From Candidatus Arcticimaribacter sp. (GTDB lineage: Bacteria > Bacteroidota > Bacteroidia > Flavobacteriales > Flavobacteriaceae), in NCBI GenBank assembly GCA_011526335.1, contig WTJB01000237.1, forward strand, positions 1 through 5,488: a stretch of DNA of 5,488 nucleotides, written 5' to 3'. Below the pieces are notes generated by a model. It ran no database searches and was not told the DNA's origin. It saw nothing but the letters and a program-made list of their open reading frames with translations. Below are positions 1-5,488 of this stretch, piece after piece. Numbering within the stretch: position 1 is the first letter of the stretch; each line of letters opens with the position of its first letter. A program made the translations under genes and the position numbers.

Positions 1-248
1 GTTTTCTCTTCCCCATTTTCTCCAATAAATTCTTCAGTGTACATTGTTAAAAGCTTGTCTGTATCCTTGTTAGAATAAGCCGCTGCAAGGTCAAGTAACA
101 TTTGGTTATCTGCATTATCTCCAAATGTGTAGGGTTTGCCTTTGTTTTCTCCATCTGCCAGCCATAAGCCGCCAGTATTTTGACAAGAGGTGGTAAAGCT
201 CAACACTAAAACAAGTGCAAAAGCTTTTGCATAAAAAATAGTTTTCAT
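1..248 (-). CDS. Lipoprotein with probable SnoaL/NTF2-like domain (3' end cut off by window)
   Basis: ATG at 248-246 opens a frame of 82 codons that runs off the window at position 1, so the C-terminus is missing. It begins MKTIFYAKAFALVLVLSF and is followed by TTSC, giving a lipoprotein signal peptide with the lipidated cysteine at residue 22. This is the relaxed lipobox common in Bacteroidota. After a short Gly/Asn-rich stretch, residues from about 47 read NQMLLDLAAAYSNKDTDKLL followed by TMYTEEF. This alternation of a helix, 'A-Y-x-x-K-D' and 'L-x-x-x-Y' resembles the first helices of SnoaL/NTF2-like proteins, a fold used both by small enzymes and by plain binding proteins. With only this part visible I cannot name a substrate. 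The signal peptide and frame are clear; the family call is an inference. It is the last gene of the visible cluster but is separated by 126 bases and may have its own promoter. An alternative open frame over the same DNA (115-303) is out of phase and lacks the lipoprotein features. Confidence 0.8.
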   Translation of the reverse strand, partial: MKTIFYAKAFALVLVLSFTTSCQNTGGLWLADGENKGKPYTFGDNADNQMLLDLAAAYSNKDTDKLLTMYTEEFIGENGEEK

Positions 249-374
249 TATAAATTAGTTTATGGTTATCTACAAGATAAGAAAAATAACCATCAACTAA
301 CAAGTCAATGAGCGAAAACCACTAAAAAAGAGCACATTAGACAAATAATTCTTTATTTTCCAACCTAGCAAGCG
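249..374. other. Intergenic region between the two lipoprotein genes
   Basis: These 126 bases are the only sizeable non-coding stretch. They are AT-rich and hold a small stem at the stop codon of the upstream gene (365-378) and a long inverted repeat (255-300) ending 6 bases before the next start codon. I looked for the Bacteroidota promoter pattern (TTTG near -33, TAnnTTTG near -7) on the minus strand. I found only poor partial matches such as TTATCTTG (complement of 273-280), so no promoter is called. No open frame of note and no RNA gene is visible. Confidence 0.7.
255..300 (-). promoter_or_regulatory. 15-bp inverted repeat just upstream of the SnoaL-like lipoprotein start
   Basis: On the plus strand, TTAGTTTATGGTTAT (255-269) and ATAACCATCAACTAA (286-300) are inverted copies that match at 14 of 15 positions, separated by a 16-base loop. 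On the minus-strand transcript the stem would end only 6 bases before the ATG at 248, so it would cover the ribosome binding region. A shorter alternative stem, TTATC/GATAA (266-270 with 276-280), uses part of the same arm and would compete with the long one. There is no T-run right after the repeat on either strand, so it is not a typical intrinsic terminator. It could be an RNA hairpin controlling translation or an operator for a dimeric regulator; sequence alone does not decide. The repeat itself is directly seen. Confidence 0.6.
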
Positions 375-378
375 CTAG
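365..378 (-). terminator. Possible weak stem-loop at the end of the small lipoprotein gene
   Basis: CTAGC (365-369) and GCTAG (374-378) form a 5-bp stem with a 4-base loop, and AA/TT outside can extend it past a bulged C. It includes the TAG stop codon of the small lipoprotein gene. The minus strand downstream of it is A-rich, and the first run of T (complement of 325-330) lies about 35 bases away. It is therefore a poor intrinsic terminator and may be chance. Confidence 0.2.
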
Positions 379-509
379 TTGACCAATTCAAAATCATCTT
401 GTTCTACGGCAAGACAAGGGTCTGCAGGAGCCTCTTTTTTACAGCTCTTGGTAAAAGCTAAACCTAAAGCCAATAGGAAGATCCAACTGTATTTTTTAAC
501 ATTATTCAT
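375..509 (-). CDS. Small lipoprotein, 44 residues, overlapping the upstream gene
   Basis: ATG at 509-507 to TAG at 377-375 gives a 44-residue protein starting MNNVKKYSWIFLLALGLAFT and followed by KSCKKE. This is a basic N-terminus, a hydrophobic core and a lipobox-like 'TKSC', with the lipidated cysteine at residue 23. 'SCKKE' is a very common way for Bacteroidota lipoproteins to begin after cleavage. The mature part would be only 22 residues, rich in Asp/Glu, with a second cysteine at 32 and the tail VEQDDFELVN. The start codon lies inside the end of the 576-residue protein gene, and the two frames overlap by 8 bases (502-509), which suggests translational coupling. I do not recognise a family. 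It could be a tiny surface or periplasmic accessory of the secreted proteins encoded upstream, or a decayed remnant of a longer lipoprotein. The signal-peptide pattern and the tight overlap make a real gene more likely than chance. Confidence 0.65.
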   Translation of the reverse strand: MNNVKKYSWIFLLALGLAFTKSCKKEAPADPCLAVEQDDFELVN

Positions 510-2232
510 CTAGTCCAATATTTACGACTTTAACAAAATTGGCGATTTCAAGTACATAAGTTCCTCTTTCAAGATCCGTAAAGATTACTTCTCCTCCGCT
601 TATGGTATCGGTATCCAATCGGCTTCCTTGAAAGTTGACAATCACATTAGTCCCTTCTACCTCGTATTCTACTTTGATTTGTCCACCATTATAACATACG
701 GCGTCACGCTTGTAAAACAAAGGAGGATCGACTTCATCCTCTGGCTGTTCTGCATCGTCCCCATCGTCACTTCCGTCATCATTTCCAGAAGCATCGTTAT
801 CTGTAGTGGTTACTTCAATCGCAATGTCTGCAAGTGCATCAAAGGCATCGTCAGAGGCCTCGTCGTTTATACTTAAAATCACATTACTGCGTTGGCTACC
901 ATCATTCAAGGTATCGTCCACTCCAATAACGGTTAAGCTTTGTGGTACTCCCCAATTGTCTGCGGTAAAGGTCATTTGTGTTTCTCTTGTGCTTACCTCT
1001 GTAGGGTCACTCACCAAAACATCGATTACTACCTCTGTAGCAGGTTCAGTAGCCAAACGTACAAAAATGGTATCCTCACTTTGGGATTCATCTACTTGGG
1101 TAGAGCCATTGGTTTCTTCAACAATGATCCCGGGGATATCATCATCATCCGTGGTGATACAGCGCAGGGTCTGTGAGGGCGTTTGTGAAAAAGCCACATC
1201 CGATCTGCTGTAATCAATCGCTACACTAATGGTACTTTCTTGATCGCCATCTCTTAAATCATCATCCACCCCTTGCAGTTGTACAAACTGGGCAAAATTC
1301 CAGTTGTCTGAGGTAAACGTAATTTCAGAACTCAGGACCCGTACTTCATCAGGGTCACTAGAGGTAACGGTAAAGACCACTTGATTCTCGGGTTCTTGAA
1401 ACAAAACGATAATGAAGTTGTCGGTCGATCCATTTTCGCTTACAACCGAAGAATTGTCAGATTCAGACAAGGTAAAAACAAGTTGGTTAGGATCGTCGCT
1501 CCCCTCGTCACCTCCTTCACCACCGCCTGAATCTGGGGCAGCAGAATTGAATACACTAATGCGGTATTCATTTAAATTGGCCTCATTTTCAGACATGATT
1601 TGGTAGTTCACAGGACTACTAAAATCCCGGGTACCCACTCCTGAAGTTTGTGCGACTTGGTTGACAAATGCATTGGCCCCTTCGCTAAAGGTAAAAATGG
1701 GGGTTAGCCCCGTAATGTCCACCGAGCTGGGGACATAAAAATCAAGCGCATTTCCGTTAATGTTTAGCGAATCGGCCACCACGCCTGAGAAGCCAAAAGA
1801 AATCAGATCGGCCTCGGAACGTAAAGGGGGTTCAGCAATCACATAGGATTGAAAACGCGATCCGATATGTTGATTGGATTCAAAATCTATGGTGGTACTG
1901 ATGTCTATAATTTCATCCGTATCCGCCCTGTAAATACGAAATTCTACCGTCTCTCCAGGGCTATTAGAAAAAATAGTCAGGTATACATAATAGGCATCCG
2001 AAGCGGCAATATAGGTAGGATTGGCTACCCCTCTACATACTCCATTGACAAAAGCCCCGACAATATCTGAAGAAGAACGCAAGACTTCACCGTTGATATT
2101 GATTTTGGCAATAAAAGTCATGCTGTATTCATATCGCGATTCATCTACTGTCCATCCTGGCGCCTGAGCGCTAAGCCCAAACGAAGATAAAATCAACCCT
2201 AAAAGTGCAATAAAACGTACGCTTTTTTTCAC
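502..2232 (-). CDS. Secreted multidomain protein with DUF5018-like domain and two Calx-beta-like repeats
   Basis: A complete 576-residue protein. The start is GTG at 2232-2230; no in-frame ATG lies upstream before a stop, and the GTG sits directly before a good signal peptide (MKKSVRFIALLGLILSSFGL, then SAQ; cleavage near residue 23). Domains by eye: residues 25-135, a domain with YSMTFIAKI, 'GAFVNGVCRGVA' and YYVYLTIFSN, also present in the neighbour upstream; 137-230, a beta domain of DUF5018 type ('ISFGFSG', 'FYVPSSVDITGLTP', 'NEYRISVF'); 232-249, a Gly/Asp/Ser linker; 251-365 and 366-480, two Calx-beta-like repeats; 481-505, a very acidic linker; 506-576, a small C-terminal domain ending GTYVLEIANF...VVNIGLDE. 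Calx-beta domains commonly bind calcium and mediate adhesion; no enzyme motif is visible. The end lacks the 'PNP' entry of a standard T9SS sorting domain, although its final strands resemble one. It lies 4 bases after the large LamG gene and overlaps the small lipoprotein gene, so all three are probably co-transcribed. The role is inferred to be extracellular binding; partner unknown. Confidence 0.9.
   Translation of the reverse strand: MKKSVRFIALLGLILSSFGLSAQAPGWTVDESRYEYSMTFIAKININGEVLRSSSDIVGAFVNGVCRGVANPTYIAASDAYYVYLTIFSNSPGETVEFRIYRADTDEIIDISTTIDFESNQHIGSRFQSYVIAEPPLRSEADLISFGFSGVVADSLNINGNALDFYVPSSVDITGLTPIFTFSEGANAFVNQVAQTSGVGTRDFSSPVNYQIMSENEANLNEYRISVFNSAAPDSGGGEGGDEGSDDPNQLVFTLSESDNSSVVSENGSTDNFIIVLFQEPENQVVFTVTSSDPDEVRVLSSEITFTSDNWNFAQFVQLQGVDDDLRDGDQESTISVAIDYSRSDVAFSQTPSQTLRCITTDDDDIPGIIVEETNGSTQVDESQSEDTIFVRLATEPATEVVIDVLVSDPTEVSTRETQMTFTADNWGVPQSLTVIGVDDTLNDGSQRSNVILSINDEASDDAFDALADIAIEVTTTDNDASGNDDGSDDGDDAEQPEDEVDPPLFYKRDAVCYNGGQIKVEYEVEGTNVIVNFQGSRLDTDTISGGEVIFTDLERGTYVLEIANFVKVVNIGLDE
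793..1482 (-). repeat. Two tandem Calx-beta-like repeats (protein level)
   Basis: Residues 251-365 and 366-480 of the 576-residue protein align as a tandem pair of about 115 residues each. Matching landmarks are SDPDEV/SDPTEV, EITFTSDNW/QMTFTADNW, VQLQGVDDDLRDGDQ/LTVIGVDDTLNDGSQ and the closing TTDDDD/TTDNDA. The Asp clusters between strands and at the repeat ends fit calcium binding as known for Calx-beta domains. The copies differ considerably in sequence, so the duplication looks old, and I noticed no near-identical DNA between them. Confidence 0.75.
1828..2160 (-). other. SMT-IGK domain, copy in the 576-residue protein
   Basis: Residues 25-135 contain YSMTFIAKININ, IVGAFVNGVCRGVA, YYVYLTIFSN and VEFRIYRADTDEI. 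The same landmarks occur in the upstream protein at 3395-3742 (QSMTLIGKVRID, RLVAYRDDKVRGVVG, YYALLTVYSN, VSFKIWDASAG), and in a weaker form at 2495-2779. This domain is familiar from Bacteroidota exported proteins, often near sorting domains. I cannot give it a reliable family name, and its ligand is unknown to me. Confidence 0.65.
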
Positions 2233-2236
2233 AAGA

Positions 2237-5200
2237 TTATTCTTTTAAAAGCAGTTTAGAATACACCGATCCGTTCATGTGCAATTGCAGGATATAGGTT
2301 CCTGGAACGAGATTATTCAATTGAATTTCAAGGGTGTTTTCGCCAAGGCTTACTTCCTTCGGTACACACGCAATTTCTCTATTGTTTAAATCGTAAACAT
2401 ACACATTGGCGGTTCCTGTAGTACTGGCTTTAAATCCAACCGTGATTTTATTGATAAACGGATTAGGGAAAGCATCGAAGCTTGTTTTTATCATCAAATC
2501 ATCTTCAATAAGCATAGGAGTATTTAAACTTCCATAAACAGCATCCGGAATAAAGAGCAATTCTGTTTTGGATAATTTGCGTTCTCCATTTTTGATAAAG
2601 TACACTTTTAAGTCCTCATAATCGTTTCCGTATACCGTGGTAAACACCGTTTTGAAACCAACTTCTTGAGAAGCGACTGCGGTTGTTTTTGCTACCAGTT
2701 CATTGGCCTCATTGTAGATTTCTATCCCGTCGTAGTGTTCTCCGATCTTCCCGACCAAGTTCATGGTGGCGGGGTAGGAGGCAAAGGCGGGTCGCATCGT
2801 TGGGATTTCTACTTCTTCCTCACTGTTTTTATCGGTAAGGTTTAAGAAACTAGGATAACTAAAGGACTGTGCGTTTGTGGCTTTTAACATATAGCCTTGG
2901 CCCGAGTAGAGATAGGTCAGAGATCCTTTCCAGCCATTGCTTCCATCATAGATAGCAAACTGGTTTTGGGATTTGATTAAATCTCCGGGTTGTGCATTCA
3001 TATTGGCCAGTGCCTCGTTGATAGGAACATTACGCCCAACTACATAAGGCAACCAGTTCCAGTTTTGTTGGATGGCATAGGTCCATTGATCCAAATCGAC
3101 CTTGGTTCCTGAGACCAATAACTTTTGCCCTTGACTAAAACGAAGTTTATACATCTGCGCAGAATTGATTCCGTTATTGGTTGAAATCGTTCCAAACCAA
3201 CCGCTGTTTTGCGGATCGGCTTGATCTTCTTCATATTGATCAAAACGAGCAGGTCCGGCCGTCTGAATGAGGTCTGAAGTAGCAGGCTCTAGGTTTTGGA
3301 AGAGGGCATTCAGATCACTAAAGTTAGCCGTTTCTACATTAAAGGAAACCCAAGTCCAACCGGTATTCAATCGGATCTCTTGTGTCTCTAATCCTGTATT
3401 GTCAAAGACTAAAGGGGTTTGGTAGTTGCCCTGAAGTGCATTTTCTACAAAAGGAATACTCACAGCCGTATTGACCGAAGCATTCTTTAAACGCCCAGCC
3501 GAAGCATCCCAAATTTTGAAACTCACATCAGATGCATCCTCGGGATTACTATAAACCGTAAGCAGCGCATAATAATCGTCATAGTCTTCATCATAGGTCA
3601 GTCCGACAACCCCTCTTACTTTGTCATCGCGGTAAGCGACCAGTCGATCGTAAGGATCATTGCTAAAGGTATTGTCGATTCTCACTTTTCCAATCAAGGT
3701 CATCGACTGTTCAAAAGCAGCAGGGTTTAATCCCCAATCGGGTTCCTGTGCCGTGATGCGTAAACTAATGGATATTTTTTCGTTAAAGTTGTAATCTGAT
3801 GTCAGTAAAATCTGATCTTCATACAAACCACTTGAAATATTTGCATCAACTGAAGCCCGTACTTTGATGGTTCCGCTAGGGGGCACGCTACCCGAAGGCT
3901 CATCAATCGAAATCCACGCGGGCGTAATAATTTCATAAGGTTGTCCTACACCGCTTCGGTTACGAATGGTGATGTCGAATTCCAATGGTGCGGCCTCTTC
4001 TTTGACAAACTCAATGTCAGTTCCTTCTCCTTCAACAAACCATTTGAGTGGGTTTTTGTTGATAAAGGCCGTCCAAGAAACCGGAGATTCTTGGCGGTTG
4101 TCTGACTCGTCATACAGATTGGCGATGGTGATGTAGGCAATTTTATTTTCAATACTTGCCCAATCCGAAATCACAGGAGTCATCAAGACTTCATCTTGAT
4201 TGATCACCGCATCTACGATGAGTTTTTCCGTAGGACGCTTGGGCTTTAATGGCGGTACCACGGTGGTATAGGCCAAGGTATTGGAAGCCAAGTTTGCGAC
4301 GTCACTGCGCATTTCAAAACTATTGTAGGGATACCAGTAGCGCGGTCCATCTCCTGTAGTCTGTTCAGGAGCGTTAAAGGGCGCATAGAGCAACATTCCT
4401 ATGGATTCATAATCGGCTTCATAAAAACGATCTTCTTCGATTTGTTCTGCCGTTTTTGCCATATTCCATACCCGAAGTTCGTCAAATTCACCAACAAAAT
4501 GACGGTCAATCAATGGGCTTCCGCCCACTTGCAATTGTCCTCTAGCTCCAACAAATAGGGTGCTAGAAGCAAATCCGCCAAGGCTATCGTTCCCGTAAGA
4601 AGCGGTACGTTTTCCGTCTACATAAAGCAAGAGGCTTCCATTTCTTCGTACGACAATGGCCACATGGTGCCACAAATTATCGGCTTGAGAATCTACCCCA
4701 AAGTCGTAGCTTTCGTTTTCTGCTTTAAGGGCTAGATACCCTTGCGCATTCATATCAATCGACCACTTGTTGCGGTATCCTGAGGAAGACTGGGTGTCAG
4801 ACAAATCGCCACGGCCATTAGATACAAGGGTGTATTCTCCTGCCTGTGCGGTTTTAAACCAGAAGGATAGGGTAGCGTCCATATCTCTGGTAATGATGGC
4901 TCTACCGGCTTGTTCTAACCTTAAATGGTTGCTTCCATCAAAGGCATAGGCATCTGTTTTAGGGAAAATATCCCAGTCGATGTTGGTCAGCCCCATGTTT
5001 TTGGAACGCGCTAGGTCTTTGGCAATACTACCGTTCCCCTCATTCATAGGCCAGTAGCCCAATAAATCACGTTCATCTCCAGAAAGGAGTTCATTCATGT
5101 AGGCTACCGCATCTTCGCGCGATAGGGCCTTTCTCCACAGACGTAAGTCATGAAGATTTCCTCTAAAATTATTTCCTCCTACAAAAATGGAATTATTGGA

Positions 5201-5488
5201 GTTGAAGTTGAGGTTTTGCGTAACCACTTGTTGCAAAATAATGGTGTCATTTTCAATGATACGCATGGTTCCCGTCTCGGCTTCATAAGCCAAGGCATAG
5301 TGATTATAAGTACCGTCTGTAGCTATAGGAGCAGAAACGCTTTCTGAACCTAGAATAAAGGTCAACTGATTGTTGGTTACCCTTACGGTTACCCCATTTT
5401 CTTGAGAAATCAATGCTCCAGATCCAGCGGTGGTAGTATTCTTTAACCAGAATTCTACACTAAAATCTCCCGATTGAATAAACGGACT
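2237..5488 (-). CDS. Large T9SS-exported LamG-domain surface protein (5' end beyond window)
   Basis: The frame is open from the window edge at 5488 to TAA at 2239-2237, giving 1083 visible residues. A TTG at 5413 could be read as a start, but the 25 codons before it encode SGDFSVEFWLKNT, a normal LamG strand, so the protein clearly begins outside the window. Domains in visible numbering: 1-153, LamG-like module lacking its beginning (ends IFVGGNNFRGNLHDLRLWRK, then GYWPMNEG); 178-355, second LamG-like module (YAFDGSNHLRL, LSFWFKT, LWHHVAIVVRRNG, FDELRVWN); 380-500, beta-rich region not recognised; 500-580, BACON-like Ig domain (PAWISIDEPSGSVPPSGTI); 583-698, SMT-IGK domain; 705-880, two W-x-W repeats; 904-998, degenerate SMT-IGK copy; 1007-1083, T9SS type A sorting domain (FPNPFINKITVGF, VYVYDLNNREI, GTYILQLHMNG, KLLLKE). 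The family role is cell-surface or secreted binding, perhaps of polysaccharide or protein. The sorting domain implies export through the outer membrane and cleavage or anchoring there. It is the first visible gene of the cluster. Confidence 0.92.
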   Translation of the reverse strand, partial: SPFIQSGDFSVEFWLKNTTTAGSGALISQENGVTVRVTNNQLTFILGSESVSAPIATDGTYNHYALAYEAETGTMRIIENDTIILQQVVTQNLNFNSNNSIFVGGNNFRGNLHDLRLWRKALSREDAVAYMNELLSGDERDLLGYWPMNEGNGSIAKDLARSKNMGLTNIDWDIFPKTDAYAFDGSNHLRLEQAGRAIITRDMDATLSFWFKTAQAGEYTLVSNGRGDLSDTQSSSGYRNKWSIDMNAQGYLALKAENESYDFGVDSQADNLWHHVAIVVRRNGSLLLYVDGKRTASYGNDSLGGFASSTLFVGARGQLQVGGSPLIDRHFVGEFDELRVWNMAKTAEQIEEDRFYEADYESIGMLLYAPFNAPEQTTGDGPRYWYPYNSFEMRSDVANLASNTLAYTTVVPPLKPKRPTEKLIVDAVINQDEVLMTPVISDWASIENKIAYITIANLYDESDNRQESPVSWTAFINKNPLKWFVEGEGTDIEFVKEEAAPLEFDITIRNRSGVGQPYEIITPAWISIDEPSGSVPPSGTIKVRASVDANISSGLYEDQILLTSDYNFNEKISISLRITAQEPDWGLNPAAFEQSMTLIGKVRIDNTFSNDPYDRLVAYRDDKVRGVVGLTYDEDYDDYYALLTVYSNPEDASDVSFKIWDASAGRLKNASVNTAVSIPFVENALQGNYQTPLVFDNTGLETQEIRLNTGWTWVSFNVETANFSDLNALFQNLEPATSDLIQTAGPARFDQYEEDQADPQNSGWFGTISTNNGINSAQMYKLRFSQGQKLLVSGTKVDLDQWTYAIQQNWNWLPYVVGRNVPINEALANMNAQPGDLIKSQNQFAIYDGSNGWKGSLTYLYSGQGYMLKATNAQSFSYPSFLNLTDKNSEEEVEIPTMRPAFASYPATMNLVGKIGEHYDGIEIYNEANELVAKTTAVASQEVGFKTVFTTVYGNDYEDLKVYFIKNGERKLSKTELLFIPDAVYGSLNTPMLIEDDLMIKTSFDAFPNPFINKITVGFKASTTGTANVYVYDLNNREIACVPKEVSLGENTLEIQLNNLVPGTYILQLHMNGSVYSKLLLKE
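2495..2779 (-). other. Degenerate third copy of the SMT-IGK domain
   Basis: Visible residues 904-998 of the large protein read YPATMNLVGKIGEHYDGIEI, later FKTVFTTVYGNDYEDLKVYF, then LLFIPDAVYGSLNTPMLIED. This follows the order of the better copy at 3395-3742 (SMTLIGKV, YYALLTVYSN, VSFKIWD, QGNYQTPLVFD) but lacks the 'V-RGV' turn. It sits directly before the sorting domain. Confidence 0.55.
2849..3376 (-). repeat. Tandem W-x-W repeats (protein level)
   Basis: Visible residues 705-880 of the large protein hold two related units. Unit 1 carries LNTGWTWVSFNV, SDLIQTAGPARFDQYEE, SGWFGTIST and AQMYKLRF. Unit 2 carries IQQNWNWLPYVV, GDLIKSQNQFAIYDG, NGWKGSLTYLYSGQ and GYMLKATN. The shared order is a W-x-W strand, an 'LI-K/Q' strand with an aromatic, a 'GW-x-G' turn and a 'Y-x-L' strand. 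Such units recur in Bacteroidota exported proteins shortly before the sorting domain; I know no established binding function for them. Confidence 0.65.
3395..3742 (-). other. SMT-IGK domain, main copy in the LamG protein
   Basis: Visible residues 583-698 open with DWGLNPAAFEQSMTLIGKV and continue with RLVAYRDDKVRGVVG, YYALLTVYSN and VSFKIWDASAG. The opening aligns with GWTVDESRYEYSMTFIAKI at the N-terminus of the 576-residue protein encoded next door, so the domain is shared between consecutive genes. It lies between the BACON-like domain and the W-x-W repeats. Confidence 0.65.
4424..5488 (-). repeat. Two consecutive LamG-like modules (protein level)
   Basis: The module at 5030-5488 (truncated by the window) and the one at 4424-4957 share the order 'FS/LSFW', a middle 'HYALAYE/HHVAIVV' strand, 'IFVGG/LFVGA', and 'LHDLRLWRKALS/FDELRVWNMAKT' followed by a helix. 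Each is followed by a 'full quantity' strand (LLGYWPMNEG and MLLYAPFNAP). This is the usual build of LamG/concanavalin-type jelly-roll domains in bacterial surface proteins. These bind sugars or proteins; a specific ligand cannot be read from the sequence. Confidence 0.8.

Noticed and set aside
273..280. Bacteroidota -7 promoter element (TAnnTTTG) on the minus strand
   Set aside because: The best match, TTATCTTG, departs from the consensus at two positions and has no well-placed -33 element, so it is not called as a promoter.
115..303. 62-codon minus-strand open frame starting with TTG
   Set aside because: It overlaps out of phase the ATG-started frame with a clear lipoprotein signal at 1-248, and its own translation shows no signal or family likeness.
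343..358. AAATAA/TTATTT hairpin as a terminator
   Set aside because: The stem is only A-T pairs over 6 bases, expected by chance in AT-rich intergenic DNA.
806..1213. 135-codon plus-strand open frame
   Set aside because: It lies antisense to the Calx-beta repeats; its Ser/Thr/Val-rich translation is what the complement of Asp/Glu/Thr-rich coding would give, and no family is recognisable.
3040..3243. 67-codon minus-strand open frame inside the large gene
   Set aside because: A different phase of a well-supported coding region, with no ribosome site or recognisable protein features.
5411..5413. TTG codon as start of the large LamG protein
   Set aside because: The codons upstream to the window edge keep a clean LamG strand (SGDFSVEFWLKNT) in frame and no signal peptide follows the TTG, so the real start lies beyond 5488.
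1..5488. CRISPR array, tRNA/rRNA genes, insertion sequence or phage genes
   Set aside because: No short regular DNA repeats, cloverleaf, conserved rRNA blocks, transposase motifs or phage proteins are visible; nearly all the window is explained by the four minus-strand genes.

Overview
The window looks like a stretch of a Bacteroidota chromosome, most likely a flavobacterium or a relative. The main evidence is the C-terminal end of the largest protein, which matches a type A sorting domain of the type IX secretion system (T9SS), a system confined to that phylum. Supporting signs are relaxed 'SC' lipoboxes, 'SAQ'-type signal-peptide ends, weak A-rich ribosome binding regions and AT-leaning intergenic DNA. 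All four genes I can support lie on the minus strand, so transcription runs from high to low coordinates.

Layout in transcription order: (1) 2237-5488 is the 3' part (1083 codons visible) of a large exported multidomain protein. It has two LamG-like modules, a BACON-like Ig domain, a 'SMT-IGK' domain, two W-x-W repeats, a second degenerate copy of the same domain and a T9SS type A sorting tail. Its true start lies beyond position 5488. (2) After a 4-base gap, 502-2232 encodes a complete 576-residue secreted protein starting with GTG. It has a signal peptide, another copy of the SMT-IGK domain, a DUF5018-like domain, two Calx-beta-like repeats, acidic linkers and a non-standard C-terminal domain. 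(3) Overlapping its end by 8 bases, 375-509 encodes a 44-residue small lipoprotein that is easily missed. (4) After 126 non-coding bases carrying a 15-bp inverted repeat, 1-248 encodes the start of a lipoprotein with a probable SnoaL/NTF2-like domain, cut by the window edge.

The first three genes are packed as an operon would be. The two large proteins share a domain, which suggests a cell-surface or secreted adhesion/binding module. LamG and Calx-beta folds usually bind carbohydrate, protein or calcium and are not usually catalytic. I see no enzyme active site, RNA gene, CRISPR array, insertion sequence or phage gene. I do not see clear evidence of a new defence or metabolic system. The most interesting points are the shared domain in neighbouring genes, the tiny overlapping lipoprotein, the unusual C-terminus of the 576-residue protein and the inverted repeat next to the last gene's start.
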